A stretch of DNA of 64,000 bases from CAVTWS01 sp963738445 (GTDB lineage: Bacteria; Actinomycetota; Acidimicrobiia; Acidimicrobiales; SHLQ01): NCBI GenBank assembly GCA_963738445.1, contig CAVTWS010000015.1:641830-705829 (forward strand), given 5' to 3'. Position numbers and translations under genes: made by a program. Below are positions 1 through 8,941 of this stretch, piece by piece. The notes under the pieces were generated by a model. The model did no database searches. It was given only the letters and a program-made list of their open reading frames with translations, and was not told the DNA's origin. Each line of letters starts with the position of its first letter. The first letter of the stretch is position 1.

Positions 1-2345
1 CAGGCGAAAGCGTTGGTCATCTGACCGAGGACGACGGCGGTGAACGCGGCGCCCGAGGCGGCCAGCAACGTGTCGCCGTCGGTGAACGAATCGCCCGGCC
101 TCCAGCCCGCGGCGGCGAACGTGGCGACGAACGCGGCCATCTCCACGGCCGCTTCGACCGGGCCCAGGACCCCGAACGCCCGCTTGAACAGACTCCGGTC
201 GAGAAGGTGCCGGTGGGGCGGCAGCTCATGGAGGAGGTGGTTGCCGGGTGGCTCTGCACCCAACGCCAGCGCGGGAAGGATGTCGGTCCCGATGTCGAGG
301 GCCAGGACCTGGAGCACGCCGATGGCGAGTGGGAAACGTCCGCCCGAGAGAGCCCAGATGACGAAGGGGGCGAGCTCGGCGACGTTGTCGGTCAGGTGGT
401 AGGTCAGGAATCGCCGGATGTTGGTGAACGTGGCCCGTCCGGTCTCGATGGCGGCGACGATGGTGGCGAAGTCATCGTCGAGCAGGACGAGGTCGGCGGC
501 CTCCCGAGCCACGTCGGTCCCCGACCGCCCCATGGCGACGCCGATTTGAGCTTCTCGTAACGCCGGGGCGTCATTCACGCCGTCGCCGGTCATGGCCAGG
601 ATGTGTCCGCGCCGCTGGAGGGCGATGGCGATGCGCAGCTTGTCCTCGGGCGACACCCGGGCGATCACGATGCCGTCGTGGTCGATCAGGGCGCCGAGCT
701 CGTCCACGTCGTCGGGGAGGTCGGCGCCGACGACGACCATGTCGTGATCGCCGAGCAGGCCGATCTCGGCGGCGATGGCCTTGGCCGTGACGGGATGGTC
801 GCCGGTGACCATGGCCACGTGGATCCCGGCTCGTCGGCACGCGGCGATGGCATCAGCCGCTCCCTCGCGGGGCGGGTCCTCCAGAGCCAGGAGCCCGAGC
901 AGGGTGAGGCTCCGTTCGGCTTGATCGGGCGACGTCGGTGCGTCGCCGTCGAGTGGCCGGCTGGCGATGGCCAACACCCGGAGTCCCCGGCTGGTCATCT
1001 CGTCCAGCACCTGGTCGACCTCGGCGAGCGGGTGACACAGGGGCACGACGGAATCCGGGGCCCCCTTCACCAGCACCCGGTCTCCGGCGATGACCGACAT
1101 CCGGCGCCGCCGCACGTCGAACGGAAATCGCGTGACCGCCGGCGCGTCGACAGCGTCTCTGGCGACATCGACGTCGACCCGCCGGGCGAAGGCGTCCAAG
1201 GCCGCTTCCATGGGGTCACCTCGGGCCACCCAGAGCCCGTCCTCTTCGACGGCGTGGCCGGTCGAGCATCGGACGGCCACTCGGGCGAGCTCGCAGACAT
1301 CGCCGAGCATCTGCGGCGAGTCGTAGTCCACCTCGGCGTGCGGCTCGTAGCCGCGGCCATGGACCGTTACCCGGCCCGCCGGAGTCCAAGCCTCGACCAC
1401 CGCCATCTCGTTTCGGGTCAGCGTGCCGGTCTTGTCGGTGCAGATGAAGGTGGCCGACCCGAGGGTTTCCACGGCCTCCAGATGACGCACCAGCGCGTGA
1501 CGACTCGCCATGCGCGAGGCGCCGATCGCCAGCGACAGCGTCACCGTGGGCAGCAGCCCCTCCGGAACCACGGCGACGGTGACGCCCACGGCGAACAGGA
1601 ACCCATCCGACGCCGGTGTCCCGACCAGCAGGGCCACCCCGAAGAAGAAGGACCCGACCGACACGGCGACGACGGCGATCACGCGCGAGACGCGATCGAG
1701 CTCGACCCGAAGGGGCGTGGGCACCGGTTGCTGGGACTGGGTGAGGTTGGCGATCCCGGCCAACCTGGTGTCAGCGCCGGTCGCCACGACCGTCGACTCG
1801 GCCTCGCCCTCCACGACGAAGCAGCCGGCATGGACCGTGTCACCGGGCAGCGGATGCTCGGGCACGCTCTCGCCGGTGAGGCTCGACGTGTCGACGGCGA
1901 GAGAGAACACCTGATCGAGCCTCATGTCGGCGGACACGCGGTCGCCCTCGCCCAGGATCACGACATCGTCGACGACCAGTTCCTCGGCCGAGATCTGGAC
2001 GCGACGGCCGTCCCGGATGACGTTGACCCGGCGGGGAAGCAGCGTGCGCAGCTTCTCCGACGCTTTCTCGGCTCGTTGCTCCTGGGCGAAGGCGAACGCC
2101 CCGTTCAGCAGGACGACGATCAGGATCGCCACGCCGAGCTCGGGTAGCCCGGCTACGAACGCCAGGATCGCCGCCACCCAGAACAACAGAGCGAAGAAGT
2201 GGACCATCTCGGAGGCCAGCCGTCGCCAGGCGGGAACGGTCGCCGGGATCGGGAGAAGGTTGGGGCCCTGTCGGGTGAGGCGTTCGGCGGCCTCCGCCGC
2301 GCTCAAGCCTCGGGAAGGTTGAAGACGTGGGTCGGGCACCGTCAC
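1..2345 (-). CDS. P-type cation-transporting ATPase, C-terminus cut by window edge
   Basis: Membrane pump coupling ATP hydrolysis to cation transport. About 781 residues are present; the end lies beyond base 1. The frame stays open from a GTG start at 2345 and carries, in order, a cation-ATPase N-terminal segment (LSAAEAAERLTRQGPN), the VPEGLLPT M4 motif (near 1550), the phosphorylation motif DKTGTLT with Asp at residue 304, VKGAP in the nucleotide-binding domain and the hinge motif TGDGVNDAPAL near residue 587. PEGL in M4 places it in the P2 group (Ca2+ or Na+/K+/H+), not the heavy-metal P1B group, which would have CPC. The exact ion cannot be read. GTG at 2339 is an alternative start; neither has a strong ribosome site. 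Confidence 0.93.
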   Translation of the reverse strand, partial: MTVPDPRLQPSRGLSAAEAAERLTRQGPNLLPIPATVPAWRRLASEMVHFFALLFWVAAILAFVAGLPELGVAILIVVLLNGAFAFAQEQRAEKASEKLRTLLPRRVNVIRDGRRVQISAEELVVDDVVILGEGDRVSADMRLDQVFSLAVDTSSLTGESVPEHPLPGDTVHAGCFVVEGEAESTVVATGADTRLAGIANLTQSQQPVPTPLRVELDRVSRVIAVVAVSVGSFFFGVALLVGTPASDGFLFAVGVTVAVVPEGLLPTVTLSLAIGASRMASRHALVRHLEAVETLGSATFICTDKTGTLTRNEMAVVEAWTPAGRVTVHGRGYEPHAEVDYDSPQMLGDVCELARVAVRCSTGHAVEEDGLWVARGDPMEAALDAFARRVDVDVARDAVDAPAVTRFPFDVRRRRMSVIAGDRVLVKGAPDSVVPLCHPLAEVDQVLDEMTSRGLRVLAIASRPLDGDAPTSPDQAERSLTLLGLLALEDPPREGAADAIAACRRAGIHVAMVTGDHPVTAKAIAAEIGLLGDHDMVVVGADLPDDVDELGALIDHDGIVIARVSPEDKLRIAIALQRRGHILAMTGDGVNDAPALREAQIGVAMGRSGTDVAREAADLVLLDDDFATIVAAIETGRATFTNIRRFLTYHLTDNVAELAPFVIWALSGGRFPLAIGVLQVLALDIGTDILPALALGAEPPGNHLLHELPPHRHLLDRSLFKRAFGVLGPVEAAVEMAAFVATFAAAGWRPGDSFTDGDTLLAASGAAFTAVVLGQMTNAFA

Positions 2346-2405
2346 GGCACCAACGTTGCCGGCCCCTACGCCAGGCTGCTAGAGCCCAAGGTCATTCCCG
2401 CGATG

Positions 2406-3612
2406 TCAGGCCATGACGGCACCGGCGGCGAGGGCCGTGTCGATCTCCGCCGCGGCGAAGCCCATCTGAACCATGACCTCACGGGTGTGCTGCCCGTGGG
2501 TCGGCGCGGCGTCGCCGGATCTCGGGCAGCTCGTTGTCGAACTGAGCAGGGGCGGCCGACAGCTTGAGCGTGGGGTGGGTGGGGTGTGCCATGGCGTACC
2601 CGTTGTCGACGACGGCGGGATCGGCCAGCACTTCGGGCGGCGAGGCCGGGAACGAGAAGATGCACTCGTTGGCCCGAAGCGCGGTGTCGAGCTCGTTCTT
2701 CGTCCGGCCGGCGATGGCGGCCGCGAACACGGGCCGCAGGGCCACCCACGCCGGTTTCCGGGTCTCCTCATCGGGGTACTCGTCGATCAGGTGGTCGAGC
2801 CCGAGCGCTCGACAGGCCGGCGCCCAGTAGCGGTCGTCGCCGATCATGCCCAGCATGAGGAAGCGGTCGTCGGCCGTGCGGTAGTCGCCGATGAGCGGCG
2901 AGATCTGCCGCTCGCCCATCTGGGGGCGGGGCGCTTCCTCCCCGGCGATCGACGAAAACGCCATGTCCGGACCCAGGGTCCACACGGCGCCGTTCAGCAG
3001 CGAGGTGTCGACGAGGACGCCCTCACCGGTGCGCTGGGCGTGCACCAGCGCGGCGCAGATGCCGCCGGCGAAGAACATGCCGGTCGGGATGTCGCCCTGC
3101 GCGGGTCGCTGCATGATCAGGTGGTCGGAACCCGGCGGCGTGACCATGTGGCCCACGCCCCCACGCGACCAGAACGAGACGGAGTCGTATCCGCCGGCCT
3201 CGGCATCGACCCCTCGCTGGCCCTGGCCGTGACCCCGTGCGAACACCAGCTTCGGGTTGATGGCGAACAGGTCCTCGGGCTCGGTCCCGAATTTCCGCCG
3301 CACGCGCGGCAGCTGGTTGGTGACGTAGACGTCGGCCCAGGCCACGAGCCGGTCGAACACCGCCCGTCCCGCTCCGGAACCGATGTCGAGGGCGACACCA
3401 CGCTTGTTCCGGTTCACCGCCTCGAACAGGTAGTCGAAGCCGTCGGCATCGGGGACCATGTTGTTCTTCATGATCAGGCGCATGGGGTCACCGTCGAGGC
3501 GCTCGACCTTGACGACGTCCGCGCCCCAATCGGCCAGCACGGCACACGACGATGGTACGAACCCGTGCTCGGACATCTCGAGCACCTTGATCCCAGCAAG
3601 CGGAAGCGTCAT
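2406..3612 (-). CDS. CaiB/BaiF family III CoA-transferase (one-base frameshift near 2520)
   Basis: Moves CoA between organic acids. The start at 3612 (MTLPLAGIKVLEM) matches the family, and a TACCGT hexamer sits 6 bases upstream. Features include NRNKRGVALDI and the VDTSLLNGA segment containing the presumed catalytic Asp. After NELPEI the frame runs into RRRRADPRAAHP and a stop, while the next frame supplies the normal family ending (PTHGQHTREVMVQMGF ... GAVMA). Removing one C in ATCCGG (about 2519-2522) restores a 401-residue protein. The substrate is unknown; it is adjacent to but apparently separate from the BNR/MoaD/SnoaL operon. Confidence 0.9.
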
Positions 3613-3618
3613 AGCGTG

Positions 3619-3624
3619 ACGGTA
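3619..3624 (-). promoter_or_regulatory. -10 element TACCGT, leaderless promoter of the CoA-transferase
   Basis: TACCGT lies 6 bases before the ATG at 3612, so transcription would begin at or next to the start codon. The same hexamer and spacing recur at other genes in this window. Confidence 0.55.
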
Positions 3625-3640
3625 GCCGTCACCCCTCGGG

Positions 3641-4735
3641 TCAAGCGATCTTGATGGCGTTGACCTGCGGAAGGTGGGCGCTGACCTCGCGCCAGGTATC
3701 GCCGGCATCGTCGCTCAGCCACACCGCGCCGGTGGTGCTGCCCATGGCCAGCCGCGTGCCGGTGGGATCGACGGCGAGCCCGTGCCGGTACACGAGGTCG
3801 TAGGCGTGCGGTCCGGGAAGGCCCGCGGTGGACACGGACCAGGTCTTGCCACCGTCGCGGGTACGGGTGACGGCGACCTGGCCGTCGACCGGGACGCGCG
3901 CCTGATCCGCGATGGCCGGGACGAACCATGCCGTGCCGCCGTCGACCGGAGAGGTGACGACCGGGAAGCCGAAGTTCGACACCGGTGGGTCGAGCTCGGT
4001 GAACGACCGCCCACCGTCGGACGACACGAAGACGCCGTTGTGGTGCTGGCACCAGACGATGTCCGGGTCCGACGCGCTCTGGGACAGGCGGTGCACGTCC
4101 TGGATGACCGGATCGTGCTCCTGGCCGGGCGGCGCGTAGGCGTTGCGCAGGCCGGCCGCCGCCGACCACGAATCGCCGCCATCGGTGGTGAGCCAGGCGC
4201 CGGCGGTCGAGATGCCGAGGAGCATGGTGTCGGGTTCGTCCGGGTGGACGCAGATCGTGTGCAGTCCGGGGAAGTCGTAGCCGCCGCCGAACCAGTGCTC
4301 GCGGCTCGGGTCATCCCACAGCGACCGGTTCAGGGCCCAGTTCTGACCGTGGTCGTCGCTGCGGAACAGGCCGCCCGGGATCGTGCCCGCCCACCACTGG
4401 CCCGGCCGATCGGCGTGACCCGGGGCGAGCTCCCACAGCAGCTCGACGTTCCACGGAACGGGCGCTCCGCTGATACCGACGAAGTCGGGGGCATCGTCGG
4501 GCTTCGGTGGGTACGCCGGCATCGGGAGCTCGGGCCAGGTGGCACCACCATCGGTCGTGCGGTGGAGCTTGGAACCGAAGTGGCCGTAGCTGATGGTGGT
4601 CATCACCGATCCGTCGCGAGGATCGGCGGCGACGTTCACCACCGGCTCGGCGGGAAAGTGCACTCCGGCGATCTCGCCTTCGTCGGTGAGCTCGAACAGC
4701 CCCTTCTTGGTCCCTACCCAGATGGTCACGGTCAT
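3641..4735 (-). CDS. BNR/Asp-box repeat beta-propeller protein (sialidase-like fold)
   Basis: A 364-residue protein with at least five Asp-box repeats (SDDHGQNW, TTDGGDSW, SSDGGRSF, TRDGGKTW, SDDAGDTW) spread through the chain, as in sialidase-like or VPS10-like propellers. It opens with MTVTIWVGTKKGLFEL and has no signal peptide, so it is probably cytoplasmic. No sialidase catalytic set could be identified, so enzyme activity is not assumed. Its ATG overlaps the stop of the MoaD-like gene (ATGA), giving translational coupling. The specific role is unknown; many such proteins are annotated only as glycosyl hydrolases of unknown substrate. Confidence 0.85.
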   Translation of the reverse strand: MTVTIWVGTKKGLFELTDEGEIAGVHFPAEPVVNVAADPRDGSVMTTISYGHFGSKLHRTTDGGATWPELPMPAYPPKPDDAPDFVGISGAPVPWNVELLWELAPGHADRPGQWWAGTIPGGLFRSDDHGQNWALNRSLWDDPSREHWFGGGYDFPGLHTICVHPDEPDTMLLGISTAGAWLTTDGGDSWSAAAGLRNAYAPPGQEHDPVIQDVHRLSQSASDPDIVWCQHHNGVFVSSDGGRSFTELDPPVSNFGFPVVTSPVDGGTAWFVPAIADQARVPVDGQVAVTRTRDGGKTWSVSTAGLPGPHAYDLVYRHGLAVDPTGTRLAMGSTTGAVWLSDDAGDTWREVSAHLPQVNAIKIA

Positions 4736-5001
4736 CCTCCTGAAAGCGCTTGTAGCACGTCGATGTCGTCGGTCTCGGTGACGCGATCGGTCAAACAGAT
4801 CCGGTCGGTGATCGGTTCGCCGTTGACGAACATCGCCACATGTTTGCGCGCGCCGCCCTGGTCATCCAGCACGTAACCCCGCACCCCGGGGTGGTCGGCG
4901 AAATAGGCGGCCAACGCCTCACCGATGGTCGCACCAGGCACCGTCGCGGGCGGGCACGGTACGGCTCGGGCGAGCTGGCGGGTGAAGCGGATCAGCGGCA
5001 T
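4732..5001 (-). CDS. MoaD/ThiS-like ubiquitin-fold sulfur carrier protein
   Basis: An 89-residue protein starting MPLIRFTRQLARA and ending in Gly-Gly (LQALSGG), the C-terminal tail that is adenylated and thiocarboxylated in MoaD/ThiS carriers. The middle has VNGEPI, and TDRVTETDDIDVLQAL resembles the final strand of that fold. It overlaps the upstream SnoaL-like gene by 1 base and the downstream BNR gene by 4, so all three are co-translated. No partner E1-like enzyme, MoaE or ThiG is present, so molybdopterin or thiamin synthesis is not supported by context. Confidence 0.8.
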   Translation of the reverse strand: MPLIRFTRQLARAVPCPPATVPGATIGEALAAYFADHPGVRGYVLDDQGGARKHVAMFVNGEPITDRICLTDRVTETDDIDVLQALSGG

Positions 5002-5615
5002 CAGGGCGACCTCTGCTCCCAGGCCACCAACCCCGCCTGCGATGCCTCCGCCCAGAACGCCGACCACGAGGTGAAGGCGTGGGGGAGCAGGTGCGTGGTC
5101 AGACTGTTGGTGGCGCTGTCGGAGCCAAGACCGACCGAGGGGCGATTGAGCGCATCGGTGATGTACCAGCGGTGGAACTTGCGACGCCGGAAGTACCAAC
5201 GACCGTCGATGCGGACGTAGCTGTCCCAGTACTGGAGGTACCCCACCTCCCAATCGCCGCTCTGAGGCCGCTCGAGCTCATCGCGGCAGTAGACGATGCC
5301 GCGGGCGTGATCGGCATCGTCGAAATCGATGATGTGGTTGCCGACCAGGTGGATGCTGGTGTGCATCTGCGCCATCGTGGCCACGAACCACTGCCGGAGC
5401 GCATCACGGCCCCTCTCCTCACGGCCGACCCGGACCTCGGGCTCGAACAGCTCGACGAGATCGTCCATGTTCCGGGAATCCAGGTACAGGGCGTACCGCA
5501 TGGGGAGCTGGCGGATCTCGGCGAGCGACTCGAGGCGGTCGAGCCGCTCCTCCGCCGAATCGGGCTGCCAGGGACCCAAACGCGATGTCGCCACACGCGG
5601 TGTCGAATCAGTCAC
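5001..5615 (-). CDS. SnoaL-like / NTF2-fold protein (DUF4440 type)
   Basis: About 204 residues from the GTG at 5615, chosen because GGGAGG lies 9 bases upstream; a GTG at 5624 would leave no room for it. The segment LRYALYLDSRNMDDLVELF-like (residues about 40-60) and the paired Trp/Tyr-rich strands (VGYLQYWDSYVRIDG, WYFRRRKFHRWYI) are typical of SnoaL-like cone folds that act as cyclases, dehydratases or small-molecule binders. First gene of a tight three-gene operon. The substrate cannot be read. Confidence 0.82.
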   Translation of the reverse strand: MTDSTPRVATSRLGPWQPDSAEERLDRLESLAEIRQLPMRYALYLDSRNMDDLVELFEPEVRVGREERGRDALRQWFVATMAQMHTSIHLVGNHIIDFDDADHARGIVYCRDELERPQSGDWEVGYLQYWDSYVRIDGRWYFRRRKFHRWYITDALNRPSVGLGSDSATNSLTTHLLPHAFTSWSAFWAEASQAGLVAWEQRSP

Positions 5616-5789
5616 GATCAGCACCCTCCCGTCTGGTGTTCCGGCCGATCCGGCACCGTACGAACGACATTAACCGAGCCGTGCGACACCCAATCGTGCG
5701 ACTGGGTCACGGCGGCTGAAACGGCGGTCCGACCGGCGTCTTGAGCAAACCGGTTTGTGATCCCGGTTCGGCGGCGCCACGCTGGCCCG

Positions 5790-7394
5790 GTGATCCGCGA
5801 CCAGCTCCTCGCCGCTATCCGTGCCGTGGCCACCGACCTCGGCCTCGACCCGGTCCCCGCGGAGATCGGGTTGGAGCGGCCGGCGCAGCGCGACCACGGG
5901 GACTGGTCGACCAACCTGGCCCTGGTCACGTCCAAGGCCCGGGGGGTGCCGCCGCGGCAATGGGCCGCCGAGCTCGCCGACGCGCTGACGGCGGCGCGCC
6001 TTCCCCACGTCATGGCCGTCGAGGTCGCCGGACCCGGATTCGTGAACTTCCGGTTGTCCGACTCGTGGCTCCACGATGTGGTCGGCGAGGTGGCCGAATC
6101 GACCGGGGAGGACTTCGGCCGGTCCGATGTCGGCTCCGGCACCCGGGTGATCGTCGAGTTCATCAGCGCCAACCCGACCGGCCCGCTCCACGCCGGCCAC
6201 GGCCGAGGTGCCTGTTACGGCGATGCCGTGGCCCGGCTCTTCGAACACACCGGTCACCAGGTCGAGCGCGAGTTCTACATCAACGACCGTGGCGTCCAGA
6301 TGTTCACATACGCCGAGTCGCTCGCCGCCTGCCGCGACGGTCGGGCCGTGCCCGAGGGCGGCTATCAGGGCGAGTACATCCGCGACTGGGCCGCCGAGAT
6401 CCCCGCCGACGCCGACCCCCTGGAGTGGGGCTACGAGCGGGCCCTGCGCGACCAGCGGGAGACCCTGGCCCGTCTCGACATCGTCTTCGACACCTGGTTC
6501 AGCGAGCGCACCATGGTCGCCGCCGGGGCCATCGAGACGACCCTCGCCGACCTCCGCGCCCGCGGCGTCGTCTACGACTCCGACGGCGCGGTCTGGCTGC
6601 GGTCGAGCGACCACGGCGACGACAAGGACCGGGTGCTGATCAAGTCCGACGGCGAGTTCACCTACCTGCTGCCCGACATCGCCTACCACCGCGACAAGTT
6701 CAGTCGAGCCGACCTCCTGCTCAACGTCTGGGGCGCCGACCACCACGGCTACGTGCCGAGGATGAAGGCGGCCATGCAGTCGCTCGGGCACGACCCGTCC
6801 CAGCTCGATGTCGCCATCACCCAGCTGGTGCGCCTCGAGCGCGATGGCGAGGAGGTGCGGCTCTCGAAACGCTCGGGCGACCTCATCACCCTCGACGAGC
6901 TCATCGACGAGATCGGCGTCGACGCCGTGCGATTCCTCTATCTCATCCAGTCGGTCGACTCCGGCCAGACCCTCGACCTGGCCGTCGCCGCCTCGCAGGC
7001 CATGGAGAACCCCGTCTTCTACGTGCAGATGGCCCACGCCCGCCTGTGCTCGATCGAACGAAAGGCGGCCGAAGCCGGTGTGCTCCGCCTGCCGGTGGCG
7101 AAGGTCGATCTCACCGTGCTCGACTCCGACAGCGAGCTCGACGTGGCTCGCGTGCTGTTCACGTTCCCCGAGATCGTCCGGGTCGCGGCCACCGACCGGG
7201 CCCCGCACCGGGTCACCGCCTGGGCTCGGGAACTGGCCGGCACGGTCCACCGCTTCTACCACGACTGCTGGGTCCTCGGTGACGGCATCTCGCCGGCCCA
7301 GACCCAGGCCCGCCTCACCCTGGTCGCCGCCGGCCGGGTCGGGTTGGCCGCCGGGCTCGGGCTGGTCGGCGTGTCCGCGCCCGAGAGCATGTAG
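5790..7394 (+). CDS. argS: Arginyl-tRNA synthetase
   Basis: Class I synthetase charging tRNA-Arg; 534 residues from the GTG at 5790. The signature SANPTGPLHAGHGRG contains the HIGH-type motif (HAGH), and RLSKRSGDLITL is the KMSK-like loop. The N-terminal Arg-tRNA additional domain and the C-terminal anticodon-binding helix bundle (HRVTAWARELAGTVHRFYHD) are intact. Followed after 2 bases by lysA, the usual argS-lysA-hom neighbourhood of actinobacteria, although here a secretion locus separates lysA from hom. The divergent gap 5616-5789 shows no recognised element beyond weak promoter-like sequence. Confidence 0.97.
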   Translation: MIRDQLLAAIRAVATDLGLDPVPAEIGLERPAQRDHGDWSTNLALVTSKARGVPPRQWAAELADALTAARLPHVMAVEVAGPGFVNFRLSDSWLHDVVGEVAESTGEDFGRSDVGSGTRVIVEFISANPTGPLHAGHGRGACYGDAVARLFEHTGHQVEREFYINDRGVQMFTYAESLAACRDGRAVPEGGYQGEYIRDWAAEIPADADPLEWGYERALRDQRETLARLDIVFDTWFSERTMVAAGAIETTLADLRARGVVYDSDGAVWLRSSDHGDDKDRVLIKSDGEFTYLLPDIAYHRDKFSRADLLLNVWGADHHGYVPRMKAAMQSLGHDPSQLDVAITQLVRLERDGEEVRLSKRSGDLITLDELIDEIGVDAVRFLYLIQSVDSGQTLDLAVAASQAMENPVFYVQMAHARLCSIERKAAEAGVLRLPVAKVDLTVLDSDSELDVARVLFTFPEIVRVAATDRAPHRVTAWARELAGTVHRFYHDCWVLGDGISPAQTQARLTLVAAGRVGLAAGLGLVGVSAPESM

Positions 7395-7396
7395 CC

Positions 7397-8668
7397 GTGT
7401 CCGGTCCCCTGCCCCGACACCTGCTGCCCGACACCGCCCGCGTCGAGCCCTCCGGACGGCTCGCCATCGGAGGGTGCGATGTGCTCGATCTGGTGGCCGA
7501 GTACGGCTCGCCCCTGTTCATCTACGACGAGGAACACCTGCGCCGGCGGGCCCGTGAAGCCGTCGACGCCTTCCCCGACGGTGCGGCCTACGCCACGAAG
7601 GCGTTCCTCTGCCGCGCCATGGCCCAACTGGTCCACGAGGAGGGCATGCACCTCGACGTGTCGACCAGCGGCGAGATGCACGTGGCGCTCGCCGCCGGGG
7701 TGCCGGCGGATCGGCTGGTGCTGCACGGCAACAACAAGTCGCTCGACGAGCTGCGCCGCGCCGTGACGGCGGGGGTGAGCCGAATCGTCGTCGACAGCTT
7801 CGACGAGCTCGACCGCCTCGATCAGCTCCACCGGGAGACCGGCCGCGTGCCCCAGGTCCTCGTCCGCATCACGCCCGGGATCGAGGCCCACACCCACGAC
7901 TACATCGCCACCGGCCGCGACGACTCGAAGTTCGGCTTCACCGTGTCGACCGGACTGGCCCAGGAGGCGGTGGAGCGGGCGCAGCGCTCGGCCTCGGTCG
8001 ACATCGTCGGCGTCCACGCCCACATCGGCAGCCAGGTGTTCGTCGCCAGCTCGTTCGCCAAGGCCGTGGGCTCCCTCGCTGGCTTCGTGAACCCGCTGGG
8101 CCTCCGCGAGCTGTCGATCGGGGGTGGGCTCGGCGTCGCCTACGTGGAAGGCGAGGAGTCGATCTCGATCAGCCAATGGGCCGGCGTGGCCCACCGCGCC
8201 GCCGCGGAACACGGTGTCACCGCGCGGCTCAACGCCGAGCCCGGAAGATCCATCGTCGCCACGGCCGCCATCACCGCCTACACCGTGGGCACGATCAAGG
8301 ACCTGCCCGGGATCCGCGAGTACGTGGCCGTCGACGGCGGCATGAGCGACAACCCCCGGCCGGTCCTGTACGGCAGCGGCTACGAGACCTTCCTGCCCCG
8401 GGCGATGGAGGCCGACCGTCCCCGCCGGATCACCCTGGTCGGCAAGCACTGTGAATCGGGCGACGTCTTGGTGCGCGACGGGTTCGTCCCCGCCGACCTG
8501 GCGGTGGGCGACATCCTCTGCACGCCCGTGACCGGCGCCTACGGCCACAGCCTGGGCAGCAACTACAACAAGGTGCTGCGTCCCGCCGTGCTCTTCGTGC
8601 GCGACGGCAACCCCCGCGTCGTCGTACGTCGCGAGACCGACGACGACCTCCTACGCCTCGACTCCTGA
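7397..8668 (+). CDS. lysA: Diaminopimelate decarboxylase
   Basis: PLP enzyme converting meso-diaminopimelate to lysine. The 423 residues include the PLP lysine in AYATKAFLC, HIGSQ, the phosphate-binding GGGLGVAY, EPGRSIV, the substrate-site CESGDVL and the C-terminal GAYGHSLGSNYN. GTG start 2 bases after the argS stop. Full length for the family. Confidence 0.97.
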   Translation: MSGPLPRHLLPDTARVEPSGRLAIGGCDVLDLVAEYGSPLFIYDEEHLRRRAREAVDAFPDGAAYATKAFLCRAMAQLVHEEGMHLDVSTSGEMHVALAAGVPADRLVLHGNNKSLDELRRAVTAGVSRIVVDSFDELDRLDQLHRETGRVPQVLVRITPGIEAHTHDYIATGRDDSKFGFTVSTGLAQEAVERAQRSASVDIVGVHAHIGSQVFVASSFAKAVGSLAGFVNPLGLRELSIGGGLGVAYVEGEESISISQWAGVAHRAAAEHGVTARLNAEPGRSIVATAAITAYTVGTIKDLPGIREYVAVDGGMSDNPRPVLYGSGYETFLPRAMEADRPRRITLVGKHCESGDVLVRDGFVPADLAVGDILCTPVTGAYGHSLGSNYNKVLRPAVLFVRDGNPRVVVRRETDDDLLRLDS

Positions 8669-8691
8669 CCGGCATCCCCCCTCCCCTCTCC

Positions 8692-8742
8692 CGAAATTTG
8701 GCGGGAAAACCCTCGCCACCGGTGATCTGTCGCCGAATTTCG
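8692..8742. terminator. Inverted repeat between convergent genes
   Basis: CGAAATTTGGCG (8692-8703) and CGCCGAATTTCG (8731-8742) pair over 11 of 12 positions around a 27-base loop, lying between lysA and the oppositely oriented 61-residue gene. The placement fits a shared bidirectional terminator; there is no U-tract, so the mechanism is uncertain. Confidence 0.45.
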
Positions 8743-8755
8743 ATTCGGTGGTCGA

Positions 8756-8941
8756 TCAGCTCGCGGTGAGGAGGGCGAGTCCGAGGGCGACGACGACGAG
8801 GGCGACGACCAGCAATGTGACCCAGCGGTCGCCGTCCGGGCTCGGGGGCGGGGACAGGTCCGGGCCGTCGCCGATCCAGAACTCGCCGAAGCCAGCGCCC
8901 AGTCGGGCGCCGAAGGGGTCCGGTCGGGATGGGTCGGTCAC
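8756..8941 (-). CDS. Small C-terminal single-pass membrane protein of the type VII-like locus
   Basis: A 61-residue protein whose GTG start overlaps the eccC stop (GTGA). The first 38 residues are polar and Pro/Asp-rich (FGARLGAGFGEFWIGDGPD); residues about 40-60 form one hydrophobic helix (TLLVVALVVVALGLALL). No family recognised. Tight coupling to eccC suggests a small membrane partner of the ATPase. Confidence 0.7.
   Translation of the reverse strand: MTDPSRPDPFGARLGAGFGEFWIGDGPDLSPPPSPDGDRWVTLLVVALVVVALGLALLTAS

Noticed and set aside
603..2147. Long open frame on the plus strand opposite the P-type ATPase
   Set aside because: Arg/Gly/Asp-rich composition with no family pattern, and it lies fully antisense to a gene with intact P-type motifs. 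It is a by-product of high GC.
4732..5001. Calling the MoaD-like gene moaD of molybdopterin synthesis
   Set aside because: No moaE, moaC or moeB nearby, and the operon partners are unrelated to the cofactor; only the fold and Gly-Gly tail are supported.
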